From positions 29,930,475 through 29,994,474 of the forward strand of contig OX463842.1 of assembly GCA_949825065.1 (NCBI GenBank): a stretch of 64,000 nt of DNA, in the 5' to 3' direction. The stretch comes from Odontocerum albicorne (taxonomy: Eukaryota > Arthropoda > Insecta > Trichoptera > Odontoceridae). Numbering within the stretch: the first letter of the stretch is position 1; the number at the start of each line of letters is the position of its first letter. The translations under genes and the position numbers were made by a program. Positions 11,471-23,999 of the stretch are shown here, piece by piece. Under the pieces are notes generated by a model. That model was not told the DNA's origin and searched no databases. It saw only the letters and a program-made list of their open reading frames with translations.

Positions 11471-13380
11471 GAAATATTCTATCTCAGTATGTACCTATTC
11501 TAAATGCAACATTTCTCCTGAGTTGTTATAATATAGTTATAGGTTTAAATAATCAATTGAAATTCAGGAAACCGGATTAGGAAGAATTTAGGTACACTTT
11601 GTGAAATAATATTTCTATGAATTACCAAAGATTTTGTAATGAAGAAGACTAAGTTTTTTCTAATCCATCTTAAATCTTCTAAAAAGTTTAATCTTCAATA
11701 ACTGTGAATAAAATTCGATGAAGCGATGAAGGAAATATGAACTTTGATTTTTTTATACCGTTTTTTAAATATTTTGATGTGATGATGCTTAGAAATATTG
11801 GAAAATAATATAAAATCATTTACTTGTTGTTGATAACCTTGCAATGGAAATAAAAAAATATTGAAATTTCGTCAACAAGTCACAATTTTATGTTTCACTA
11901 GAATATAGGCGAATCAAATATTGTACCTAATTTTTTTTTAAATATATGAAAATCATTTTGATTTTATCATTAGATCGCTTTGGCAAAATATGTGCTTTGC
12001 ATTTCAAAAAAAAAAAAAATTATAATATAAAGAATGTAATTTACGCCAATGTCAAGAAAACTTAATTTCAGAGCTTATAATTAAACTATATGCAAAAAAG
12101 ACCCAACCCATAAAACACGCGTTTCAGTTTATTTGAAATATCGAAAAAGCATATGTTAGATCAATCTTGTATGTGCAAAACATGATATCAAACTCATTTT
12201 ATTAGTATTTCATAGTTGCATTACATATTCAAAACAAATTCCTTATAAAATGAAGTTTTTACAAAACGCCTGGATGTTTCCTCATTTATAAATATATAAT
12301 AATTATAAAACAAAAATCAAAAGCGTGTAGGTTAATTAATGTGCGAGTCATAATATTTTAATACAGTTGATTATTTATTTTTTGAAATAATAAGGAATCT
12401 TTCAGCCTTTTTATTTTATATTTAGGAAAACTAATTACTGATATTTCAGAATTACTATCAATGAGATAATTATGTCGCTATTCCGGTTTAAAATACTCAT
12501 ATATACGGAGCATGTTACGAGTATGTGGGGTAAGGAATAAACTAAATCACGACATTTAACATGATCGCATTACGTAACCACTCAATGAGTATGTTATGTT
12601 AGGGTGATTCAAGAAAACACAAACTCTTCCTTCTTCTCTGGCTTAGGGAACTTGAGGTTACAACACCGATCGTATCACATTCCTCTTAGCTTCCCAATGT
12701 CACGCAACCTCTCTTTTCGTCACATCCACCATTTTCGTGTCTCTTTGTATGCTGTAAGTCCATCACATACGCGATACACCGAGTAGTTTGATGTCTGTGT
12801 ACTATTTTAAGTATTTGATAGTCATTCGTATGTCCCACATGATCACCACTCCTCAATTTTCTTAACGTAATATCTGTCACACAATTTGACTATGCAGAGA
12901 GATTAGAGTTCTGCTGTTGTACATATACGAGTACGTCATGTTTATTTATCGTGTGCTCCGAATATCTCCAATACCTCGTACAATCATATTTCCATCAACA
13001 TACAATACAACAATCATATTTCCATATTTTTAAAGTACTTCCAATACAATCCTAGTCAATCCAAAATATATCATGAGAAAGTAGTGTTAGCTTCATATCG
13101 TCTCGACTCATTCCTTTACTCTTCATAAACGTAAAATAAGTAATTATTTACTGAAAATTAAAAATGAAAAAATTATATAATTTACTGAAAATTTAACTAC
13201 AATCCGATTAACATTTATTTTTATCATACTATTTTCAATTTAGGGGACGGAACATTGAAGTTATTCAAAAAATCCGTCCAAGTAATCGTTAGTATTCTTT
13301 AGTATATCCAGATTTATAAGAAATAAGCACGGAAAATGTATAATTCCAGTGACATGATCAGCTCTTAGCGTTAATACCTT
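11471..13380. other. AT-rich stretch with no gene recognised
   Basis: Only the family G repeat at 12093-12200 could be identified. Small open frames near 12604-12880 on both strands overlap each other and carry no known motif. Confidence 0.5.
12093..12200 (+). repeat. Dispersed repeat family G, copy 2
   Basis: TGCAAAAAAGACCCAACCCA, then ATATCGAAAAAGCATATGTT and TGTATGTGCAAAACATGATA TCAAAC, parallels 1655-1765. Class unknown. Confidence 0.55.
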
Positions 13381-13384
13381 ACAT

Positions 13385-13440
13385 ACGTACATATCACACT
13401 CTGTTCCTTGCAGGACAGGTAGAGAGAACATATTATATAT
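13385..13440 (-). repeat. Probable LINE 3' tail
   Basis: TACATACGTACATATCACACTC followed by GCAGGACAGGTAGAGAGAAC resembles the minus-strand LINE tail at 60430-60485 and the GTCGGGGAAGGCAGAGAGGG segment at 31788. On the minus strand these encode a degenerate SAYP-like C-terminus. Weakly supported. Confidence 0.35.
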
Positions 13441-13534
13441 TATTCATACATCTCGTCTTGCGTCATATCTTCTATTATTCATTCTTCTCATTTTACCTTA
13501 TTTCGAAATCTGGTCCACAGAAGCGAAATATGTG

Positions 13535-13612
13535 TGCCAAGATATAATGAAGTGGAGATCTCTTCTCTTTACCTATCCTTATAGGGGCATTACGTGATAG
13601 TGATGATTTTTT
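13535..13612 (+). repeat. Non-LTR retrotransposon 3' tail
   Basis: GAAGTGGAGATCTCTTCTCT, then ACCTATCCTTATAGGGGCAT and TACGTGATAGTGATGAT, matches the better preserved tail at 21130-21195, which translates as EWRSVISAYPNKGMAL. The C-terminal codons are degraded here. Confidence 0.55.
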
Positions 13613-13916
13613 AATCACCCTGAACCATCAATGACAATCCAGTGCGCAACAGTTAGCAAAGATAACACAAATAACAGAAACGTGACCTTTCTGTTTACAT
13701 TTCACTCTGCACTGTTGATAGTTTTTGCTCGGAGTATCGGTCCGATTTAAGGACACATTTACTCCTTCATCGAATGTTGTAAACAGACTTGGGATATTTT
13801 ATTTGGTTGGTGGAAAAAAACAACAGTATAAGAGAGGAAAGGATAGAATTGTATACATGTAGTAATGTTATAAATACATATATGTTACATATTAATATAC
13901 TTCTATTTGTCACGAG

Positions 13917-15071
<1,155 letters not shown>

Positions 15072-15638
15072 GAGAGAAAGGATAGATAATACACATAAAT
15101 ATAAATATTTTATATTATAATATACAACGAAGATGGGAGCAGGGGAATAACGCTGTGACTTATAAGATAAATAATTTTAAATAGAAAAATATGGGAGGAT
15201 AAATAACTATATACATATTATATTTGTGCTCTTGGCACAATTTGGCGCCTACTTTTGCGAATAGGGGGACGAGGGGTGGTTCGGAGAAAACATACCGCAT
15301 ACATACCATTTGAAATGTACAATATCAGATTCAGAGACGCTAACTTGATATCATACTGACGGAATACAATTTGATTGCAATACGACTGACTGACTATCTG
15401 TTGAAGCATAAACAAGAAATATAAGATTAAGAATTTAATAATAAAATGGGATGGATTCCAAATAAAAGTAAGTCGGTTAACTTTTTATGTAATTTTCAAA
15501 AAGAATTTATGATATTTACGTTACTTCATAAGGATTTTGAAAATTTAAATATATTATTACATTAGTATAAATACTGTTTTTCCACATTAAAGGTATATTA
15601 AAATTATTTTCTGCGTGGTTTCGATATTACAATATATT

Positions 15639-15858
15639 CAAAGAATACCAATATACTAACACTAGAATGGTCGCCAAAGAATACCAATATACTAACACTA
15701 GAATGGTCGCCAAAGAATACCAATATACTAACACTAGAATGGTCGCCAAAGAATACCAATATACTAACACTAGAATGGTCACCAAAGAAAACCAATATAC
15801 TAACACTAGAATGGTCGCCAAAGAATACCAATATACTAACACTAGAATGGTCGCCAAA
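15639..15858 (+). repeat. 36-bp minisatellite, six copies
   Basis: The unit starts CAAAGAATACCAATATACTA and ends CACTAGAATGGTCGC. Copies begin at 15639, 15675, 15711, 15747, 15783 and 15819, with one variant unit (ACCAAAGAAAACC) near 15780-15793. Because 36 is divisible by three, both strands stay open: the plus strand reads MVAKEYQYTNTR repeated. No flanking coding sequence supports a protein. Confidence 0.97.
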
Positions 15859-16733
15859 ATTTTTTTTGGATCTGTATATTAGAAGTTAAACTTGGCAAAA
15901 ATGAGTCTTATAATCATTGTTTTAATATTAATTTTAGTTTTCAAAATTAATTTCCACAGTGTTTCTCTAAAGTTATAAAAGAATTTTAGAATATTACAAT
16001 ACATAAAAATTAAAAACATACAGGAATCTAGTTAAAGTCAAATAAAAAATACTAAAAATGAAGACAGAAATTTGAATGCAGATAGCAGGCAGCATAACGC
16101 AATGCATTTATCTTGTATGCAAAATGTACCATATATAGAATATCGTGAGTAAATCCCAAATTGGCAAATAGCCATTGAATTTAAGGTATAACAACTTATC
16201 TCTTGCTAGTTTTGAAAAAAAACATGTTTGACTATTATTTATTCTTATCTTAAAACTAGATGGAGCTTATATTTAAACTTTTCTTTTGGTGATTTAAGTT
16301 ATTAGGGGCTGAAGCTTTGGTAGTTAAGAGCTGAGATACGACTATATAAAAAGTTAAAATTTTCATCCTTTTCTTATTTATCTAGAACAGATTTTTGTTA
16401 AAATGTGTCCCGTATTATTGTGACGTAGTATTTGGCGTTCATGTAAAAGATTCTTTGTTAAGAATTATTGAGAGTAAAAATTAAAGGGAATCATCAGTCC
16501 CAGAGAGCGTCACTTTGATTAAGTTTCACAAAGACACTTATTAACTCAATCAAAAAACCTCGAACAACTTTTATCAAGTATACACTTCTTTGAACACCAT
16601 ACACACTGTGAACCAGTCAAACCGAGTTTGACCTGAGGGTGAAAGATAGCAATTATTATCTTTTGTTACTCGAGTGGCGATTCTGGACTGGACATAAAAA
16701 TGTTGGCTGGTCGAATACTCGATGGAGAGATTA
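15859..16733. other. Unassigned stretch
   Basis: No gene was recognised. The segment immediately precedes the left terminal repeat of a mariner element. Confidence 0.45.
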
Positions 16734-16734
16734 T

Positions 16735-17667
16735 ACGAGGGTCATCCAGAAAGTAAAATTACAACATTTATGCAGGATCGAAAAATGCTTGTATTTAATT
16801 GAAATTCACAAAATACTTCACAAATATATTTAACTATTTTTCAACGTAATTGCCGTCGAGATCAAGACATTTTTGTAGCCGGGGCACATGCTTTTGTATG
16901 CCAGTGTCATAGACCTCCGCCGCCAGCTCTTTCAGCCACTTCTTCGCAGCTTTCTCGACCTCCTGATCGTTGAAAAAATGTTGGGGTGTAGTGACACACC
17001 CACGCCTCATCTCCCGTAACGTCCAAAAAAGTCCAGAAAAGCTTCTCCCTCCTGTGCAAAACGATTAAAAAATTCACGCGCGGCGGTCACGCGATTTTGG
17101 CGGTGCTCCGGTATGAGCATTCTGGGCACCCATCTCGCACACAACTTCTTGTAACCAAGTTTTTCCGACACAATATTACCAAGGAGACTTCGAAAAATGT
17201 CAAAAAATTCTTCGTGAAGGTCGTCAAGCGTCACCGGCGGTCATTTCGCACTTGTTCTTCAATTTTTTGCACAAATTCGTCAGAAATCACTGCCTGGCCT
17301 CGTCGTGAGTATCAGTACGGCCTTTTCTGAACAACCTAACCCACTTCGTGACATGTTGTCAACTCATCACATCACTACCATAAAGTTCCATGAGCTTCCG
17401 ATGGATATTCGCGGCGGTATTGTTCTGCAAAGTCAAAAAACTGATGACCGCGCGGGTCTCGCACGGACGAGAGTTGGCGGGAGCGCACGGCGACCTCTCC
17501 ATCGGAAGAATTTACTGTGACTGAACAAAAGGGCCGACAAACAAGCGGGACCAAAAAAACTGACCGTTAAGATCCCCCCTACATGCCAGGTGCACCAACT
17601 TTGAAACAAAAAATTTCCGCCGGCCTCAGGAGCCCTTGTAACCTTAGTTTCTGGTTGACCCTCGTAT
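16735..17667 (-). mobile_element. Mariner element, internally deleted, both terminal repeats present
   Basis: The left end reads TACGAGGGTCATCCAGAAAG and the right end, read on the opposite strand, TACGAGGGTCAACCAGAAAC: terminal inverted repeats of roughly 25-30 bp ending at TA dinucleotides, as expected of mariner elements that duplicate a TA target. At about 0.93 kb it is shorter than the usual 1.3 kb. The deficit is explained by the internal deletion in its transposase gene. It is distinctly richer in G+C than its surroundings, consistent with a fairly recent arrival. Confidence 0.9.
16834..17502 (-). pseudogene. Mariner transposase pseudogene with internal deletion
   Basis: Reading from the ATG at 17502-17500, the N-terminus MERSPCAPANSRPCETRAVI and the helix-turn-helix region (NIHRKLMELYGSDVMS, then a stop, then QHVTKWVRLFRKGRTD) are recognisable. 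After frameshifts comes SEKLGYKKLCARWVPRML at 17098-17158, then a frame carrying EGEAFLDF. The first catalytic block survives in a third frame as VTGDEAWVCHYTP near 16995-17030. Directly after it the sequence jumps to FFNDQEVEKAAKKWLKEL and the C-terminus LDGNYVEK followed by TAG at 16836-16834. The 100 or more residues holding the second and third catalytic Asp are missing. The copy cannot encode an active enzyme, but its ends could still be acted on by a related transposase. Confidence 0.88.
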
Positions 17668-20404
17668 AAAAAGCATAACGGAACCTTAGCGGAGACGCTT
17701 GGCGCGGGATAGGGCCAAATGGAAATATAAAAGAAAGGGCACAAAAATGATTGTTAATAATTATAAAAGTAAAATAATTAAGTAGCAAAAAAATTAGAGT
17801 AAGACTTATGGTTCAAGAATCTGCGTAAATGGTTTGACAACAGTTCAACTAAGTTACATTCCAGACTAGTCAACACAGTGAAAATTCCTATCATGGTTTT
17901 CAATCTCCGAGAAGAGAAGAGAATCTAACTCAATATCCGAGAAGAGAAGAGAAGCTAACTCAACAAAAAATGTGTCAACATTTAAAAAAATGTGACAATT
18001 GGAAATTTTTATTAATTTATTTATTTTATTTTTGATACAAGTTCAAATCAATCACAATAAATAAAATGCAAAATACAAGAAAACAATGATACCTACATAA
18101 AAGTCTAAAAACTATAACAGGAGCAATGATTACTCATGCTTCCCTGTCAAATGGCGCAGTGATATCTTTAAAGTTTATTAAGAAGCTTAATCCTAAATTT
18201 ATCTACCGAGATATAGAAGTTATCATTTTTTTTAAATCTGCTTAATAAGGTTTGTAACGCTCGTAATACCTCACTTTGTGGATACGGCACCGGAAACAAA
18301 TACAATGAATGGCAGTCTCGAGAAACATATTGAACTAGCCGGTGAAGAATAAGATTGAAAGATAATATCTTAAAATATAAGAAATATCCATACTTAGGAA
18401 CGAACATCTCCATGGAAATGCGCTGGCAAGTCGATGGAGGCAGATATGAGATAAGTGTGAAAAACTATTTGTCAAAATAAGAATAATTTTTAAAACAATT
18501 TTTACAAAGAACAATGGAAATAATGAGATGATTTTATTTTTTGAGGTTCTTGGTCGAGTAATTAATGGATTAGACTTAGTGTGCTGGAGGAAAGCAAATT
18601 CAAATAAATCTTTATACAACAATGAAATTATTTTTTTACGATATTCAGATATTAAAATTAAATTTTGTAAAAAACAATTTTTCTACAAAAATATTCATTT
18701 TTAACATCTGAATTTCAAAAATATTTACAAAGGACAAATGTTTATCGAATCAGCACATACCGCGGAAATTATTTCAAGATTCTAAAATATGGAAATGTTA
18801 TTCAAGACTTGACTACCTTGAAGATTTCTATCATACGAATTGCCATCTTAAAATCCTCAAAATAAGTGATTCAGAAAACATTTCTCCATTTGTCATTTCC
18901 AGGAATTATAAACGTTCGTTTTAAAAATGAGCATAATCTGGGTGTAAATATACTCTTTAAATATGTAAATATACTCTTAAATATGAAAAAACAGAACATG
19001 TCACGATCTAAAAGAGACCCTCACATTTCTGAGTAAAAATTCCTTCTTCTTCAGATGCCTTCCTCATAATTGATGAGCATTCTACAGGTACATCTGACAA
19101 TTCTCGTCCAAAAGTACATGAATTCCACAGTCCAGATAGCAGGCAAAATTAAGGAAGCCAGTTGTAACATTTTTAGATGAATGAGAATCTACCTTGAAAT
19201 TGTTTTTGGGTTGAAATCAGCTCTATATAAACTGAATATTTTATTATTAGTATTATGGATACATAAAGATATTGATGCGCATTGCCGTTTTCAGAATCCA
19301 TAGTATATTTCTCCAGAACCACACTTTAAATACTTATTTCCTCTTGTTCTCAGAGTATGTGTATTCACCCTATATAATAAATTACAGAGAACACGAATAA
19401 CTTAACACTGCGCACCTTTCTTACTTTCATGATGAATCTATTCCTTCGTATTATGGTGTTATTAGATAAATAAATGTCTATTTACATATAGAACTATTAA
19501 GTACTTTGCCCAATCAGCGTTAAAAATCTAGCGAGAAAAATGAATGAAAATTTAATATCTTTTAAAGAATTTAAATTCATAATTTATACTGAGATGAGAA
19601 AAATTCTCGAACTATTGAAAATATTTTCATTAACTTGGTAATTTACTTTAAGGTAACACGGGTACTTTAAGGTAAAACAAACTCAAAATTAAATTTACAT
19701 TCAACGCAGAAAAAGTTTCGTGTTATTATAAAGTCTAAGATTCGTAGTATTGTAATTGTTTGAAAAATAATACTATCTGAAAATTTCAAAAGATTTCAGA
19801 ATATAAAGTAAATAAATGTTCCTTATTGATAATATAGTCGAAACAATGTTAATGTGATAGACATCTGTCTTGCTGTCTTGCTGAATATCCTAAGATGCTG
19901 AAACCACGAACTTCTTATTGCTTTTATCTCAAAGGACCTGCCAAGCGACTTGACACCGCTTTGTTCTTTATTTCATCAAATCAGTGGGATTCTGAAATAA
20001 AACCCCGAAAACTCCCAGTATTAAAGATCCTTTGAAGATAATTGGCGGTTTCGAATTAAAATGGGTAAATAATATAAACCGAATATTGCTTTCTAAGGAT
20101 TTTCTCATCATATCCCCTCTCGCCAGCTTTACTACTTAAATTTTCCTTTAAGGAAATATTACGAGAAGCTTTTTCTAAAATATATTTTTTTAATTTTCTT
20201 AAAGGCTCCTACTTCATCTTATAGATTGAAGCGATGGTATTTAACACGGGTCGAGAAATCGAATGTTTGGGAAAGCCGAAATTTGTAAGCGTTATTTGGG
20301 GACGTCAATAATGTTGTTAAACTACCTGTATTTTTAACTTAAGAGTACTATTGGAACTAGTTTAATGTTTTTAATAAAATTAATTTTACTTCCCAGACCA
20401 GTTT
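17668..20404. other. AT-rich stretch with no gene recognised
   Basis: A 30-bp direct duplication (TCCGAGAAGAGAAGAGAA at 17906 and 17936) and a short AATATACTCTT duplication near 18947 and 18967 are the only structure seen in 2.7 kb. Minus-strand frames near 18168-18622 show no motif. Confidence 0.5.
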
Positions 20405-20765
20405 TAATGAGTTCAATGGCCTAGTTAGAAAGACGTTTAACTTCCACACGGGACTTTCGGGTTCGATACTCAATGATACAAAAAAAAAATAGAATTAAAG
20501 GTCCCATTCTAGAACAAGTTCGTCTGGTAACGATACTTGCACATCTAGAGTACGAGTGCGAACATTATAAACTCTTCACGGGCGGTAGTTTTGCCACCAA
20601 ATGCAATGACGAACCGCGAGTTCCGTACTTATTCCAGAGGTTCTAAATCCAAATGCTCATTACTTGGGCTGAAAAAAAAACATTTTATTCCGTCCATACT
20701 CTTCAATATATCCGATTTACAATTCGGATATGTTGAACGGTACCATACAAAAGGAAATGAATAAA
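20405..20765 (+). repeat. tRNA-derived SINE, family D, copy 1 (nearly full length)
   Basis: The head has the A-box-like TGGCCTAGTTAGAAAGACG and the B-box-like GGGTTCGATACTCA. The body follows: AGTTCGTCTGGTAACGATAC TTGC, then CCGTACTTATTCCAGAGGTT, ATTACTTGGGCTGAAAA, TTCAATATATCCGATTTAC and GTTGAACGGTACCATACAAA. The same modules, reversed, occur at 40700-41025 and 45378-45670. The head is shared with family B but the body is not. Confidence 0.75.
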
Positions 20766-21099
20766 GAGATGAAGGGATGGATAAAGAGAAGCAAGTTATT
20801 CTATTTCTCGGCCCGTGTTAAATATTCTCGTTTCAGTCAATAAGATAAAAAAGAAACCTTTCAGAAAACTGATTTTTTTTCGCAATATACAATATTTTAT
20901 AACGATAATTTAATAAGTCAAGCTAGAGAAAAGGGTTATGATGAGTAAATTCTTAGAAAGTCATAAATATTATATAAGGTGTAAAAACTTAAGGAAAACC
21001 TAGAAAAAAAGTGGCACGATCAAAGGAATCAAATTCTAAAGGAGAGAAGAGTGAAAAGTCTTTAATATTCAAAAATATGCATGACGAGGTGTATGTATG
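20766..21099. other. Unassigned AT-rich stretch
   Basis: Nothing recognised. Confidence 0.4.
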
Positions 21100-21200
21100 T
21101 TACAGAAACGAAAAAGGTGTGCCAGAATAGAACTGAGTGGAGATCTGTTATTTCTGCCTACCCCAATAAGGGCATGGCGTTGTGACGATGATGGGGACAT
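21100..21200 (+). pseudogene. Non-LTR retrotransposon C-terminus and 3' end
   Basis: Codons from about 21124 read RIELSGDLLFLP in one frame and, in another, RTEWRSVISAYPNKGMAL followed by TGA. DRxxWRSVISAYP is a typical C-terminal signature of an arthropod LINE clade also seen reversed at 31788. The GACGATGATGGGG that follows is the expected triplet-rich 3' tail. Only the last 25 or so codons of the element are present. Confidence 0.75.
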
Positions 21201-22529
21201 AGAAGTTATATTAAGCTTCCATTTTAAGAGCGTATGGTTGCTCTACGTCTGGCCAGCTTGTCTTCTGAGTCTTGGTAAGATGTTTCAAGATATGAAACGA
21301 AAACAAACACAGTATACCCCCCTTATCCACAGAATCTGTATTCACGGTTTCACTTATCCTCGGTTGACCTCTCGCAAAAAAATATTTAATCTCGAAAAAA
21401 ATTATTTAAATCTCGCACCGAATTTGGGTCACCAACGATAAAGTCAAGTCTAATAAAAATCCAAAGAATCATCTCGTGTCAGCCAGCCACGTGAGCAGTC
21501 ACGCCCTTTCTCTTGCTGTGATCGCAGTTTCCGGTATCTCAGTATTTCTTTAAATACCCTTATTTGCCAAAATAATGCCTTCGAAATAAAATAAAAAACT
21601 AGTGATACTGGTGACTCAGAGACTGTAAAGTCACCTTGTAAAGTGATTTAAGTAAGCAAAAAGTGTTTTTTTTTTACATAGAACGAAAGGAAAATAAAAC
21701 AATCGCTATCCGTAGACTGCTTAAAATTCGTGCCAGTTTTGCTTTTGCACCTCAAACTGCAAAAGTAACACAAATGGTGAGTGAAAAAAGCTTTATAATT
21801 TAGAAGGGGTTCGCTATTATCCGCAGGGGGATCTATCCTCCGCGGACAACGAGGGACTACTGGACTTAACTTGCTTAGGGAAAGACGAACAGGCTCAAAG
21901 ATGTCTAGACGTGTAAACATTCGCGTACTGATAACGTGTATAGAAAAGTCACATATTTGTTTAGACCTAGGAGATAGATCTTTTGAAGTCCGGGGTACAG
22001 TACAGCCTAACCGTGACTCTTACAAATTGTCACTACGCTGAATCCAGGCTTCTAACAAGTGAACTAATTTTAGGGGCTATGTGACAGATATGATGTAATA
22101 TACTGTGTGTTTTGTATAGTGCTTTCATGAGAAATATTCAATGTTTGGAGATATACGAGTATGTATATATAATAACGAAATATTTTTATAAATACTTTAT
22201 TTACATTTTCTTTGCCGTAAATACAAATAAATAAATAAAATTTCATTGTCAATCCTAGAATTATGTGTACACGAATACTAACATTAAACGATATGAAGAC
22301 TGCCAAAGTCACGAAAGCGATAAGTTAAAAAAATATAATACAATTAAATAGCGAAAGAATAAATCCAAAAATATGCGTTGGTAATAAAATTAAATAAAAT
22401 GGGTTTTACATAAAATCATTTACTTCAACACAAGAGTTTTTAAAACAAGCAAATCATTTATCAAAAACTTTTCTTCTGAAAAAACGACTTAATTATGGTA
22501 TTAGATATATTAATAATTAGAAGATGTGG
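21201..22529. other. Unassigned stretch
   Basis: No protein motif was found. GTATGTATGTTACAGAAACG lies just upstream of the LINE tail. The minus-strand frame at 21648-21920 has no recognisable domain. Confidence 0.45.
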
Positions 22530-23000
22530 AAAAAATGTATGCGATGTATGGTTTATCTCTCTCAGAAACTGAAACAAGTAGATGAGTTTTGTTATCTGGG
22601 ATGTACTATATATTTACGTGTGAAGGGTGAGTTGAGAGGGAGGTTAAAAGAAGAAAAAATACAGCATGAAAGAAGACTGAATGAAGACTCCAGAAATTAA
22701 TGTATGGATAAAAAGGATGTTTTAAAGTAAGATGAAAAAGAAATTTTTAAGATGGTTTGGTAATGTGAATATAATGAATAACGAAAAAAATACTAAGTGA
22801 GTATAAATCAGGTGTGCTAGGTGTGCAGGAAAGAAGGAGATTTAAAAAAACGTGACTGGATGAAGGGGACCAGATTTGAAAGAAGGTAAGAAAGAGAGAA
22901 TAATAGAAGATGTGCGTTGCCAGATTTCTGATTGCGGAGAAAGTGAAAATTGTGCGCTTGGATGGAAAAATATACAGACCTATTACGAGTATGTCTGTCC
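22530..23000 (+). pseudogene. Non-LTR retrotransposon C-terminal half relic
   Basis: QLKQVDEFCYLGCTI at about 22568-22612 matches the conserved (V)xxFxYLG block that follows the palm of many non-LTR reverse transcriptases. Further along, the frames give KKKFLRWFGNVN at 22733-22768 (an RWFGHV-like segment). A 3' end with GWKNIQTYY follows near 22960. Stops and frameshifts are frequent and the catalytic palm is absent. Part of this sequence is open (22876-23073), but by composition it is a relic. Confidence 0.65.
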
Positions 23001-23220
23001 AGTATCTTTGTACATCTATTATCTCTGTGATGTTATACATGTAATTTCATTAAGTGATTTTAATATAAAATGATTTATTTCATAAAATTTGTATCACGCA
23101 CAAGAGTAAGTACGTTGGTTTAAATAATTAATTTATAAATATTGCAAAATTAAAGACACACATTTTGAGAATGCTTAGTCCAGATTCAACCGAATCCATT
23201 GGTGTAAACGCTCATCGTTG
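23001..23220. other. Unassigned stretch
   Basis: Nothing recognised before the hairpin cluster. Confidence 0.35.
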
Positions 23221-23256
23221 AAGGACACGCCCGTATATACATACGGGCGTGTCCTT
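23221..23256. repeat. Perfect 16-bp inverted repeat with 4-nt loop
   Basis: AAGGACACGCCCGTAT, the loop ATAC, then its exact reverse complement. The arms are 56% G+C in a region that is about two-thirds A+T, so chance formation is unlikely. The hairpin would be very stable in either RNA or single-stranded DNA. Its function is unknown; no poly-T run follows it on either strand. Confidence 0.95.
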
Positions 23257-23480
23257 GTATTGTCGTTTGCCAAATCACAAAACCATCAGTCGTGGGTCGG
23301 GACGACGGTGCGCTGCCGACTAATGTGCTAAATGCTAACAAACATGTCACGAGCATTTCTCGTGACTCCTGTCACAGAAATTATGGCTGTGCACGACCGC
23401 AAAATAGACAGATATCTGCGGGATGTCTAGTGTCTAGCTTATACCCATGTGTATCGAACACATGGTTCACCAACGGTGAT
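23257..23480. other. Cluster of short perfect hairpins
   Basis: Within 225 bp after the large hairpin lie GTCACGAG-CATTT-CTCGTGAC (about 23346-23366), the palindrome CAGATATCTG (about 23408-23417) and CCATGTGT-ATCGA-ACACATGG (about 23445-23465). The block is also richer in G+C than its flanks. It may be one mobile or structured unit; no coding signal is convincing. Confidence 0.6.
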
Positions 23481-23689
23481 AGCCAAAATATTTGCCAGTC
23501 TCTTAAGAAAATTGGGTAGCTTTGTTAAATTAAAAAAAGTCTAGGTGCTACAAATTATGAATATATTCATTCACCGATCGACCTCGACAAAGTAATAAAA
23601 GTCAGTTTGTCTATAACATGACTATTTGTAAAATCCTATTTCATCTCTTTGTATTCTTGACATATGAAGAATTGTAAAAAAATCGGTTG

Positions 23690-23940
23690 GATAGGGGAAA
23701 ATATGGAAGAAAAAAAGTTAACATATTTGTATACTGTTATTTTCGAGCATTTTTCCCATTTGAAATTTATCTTTTTTGGGTCGTTCGTTCAATACTGAGG
23801 ATCTTGATCATAGGCTATATGTGAAATATTGAACGATAAGTAAAAAAGAACAGACGTTGAGAAACCGCTAACACAAAATTCAACGTATATTTGCAATAAA
23901 AATTCAACTTACTAAATATATTTTGTATTTATAAAAAATG
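23690..23940 (+). repeat. Direct repeat, unit 1
   Basis: AATATGGAAGAAAAAAAGTT, TCAATACTGAGGATCTTGAT CATAGGCTATATGTGAAAT, GAACAGACGTTGAGAAAC and TTCAACGTATATTTGCAATA parallel the second unit at 24000-24570. A third, partial copy lies at 50815-50960 (CTAAGGAGCTCCCTCCATGT TGAGGATCATATT). Confidence 0.7.
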
Positions 23941-23999
23941 GCAAACAGGATATGATACGGAGACATACACGTGTATGTAAAAAGTTATATTGAGAAAAA

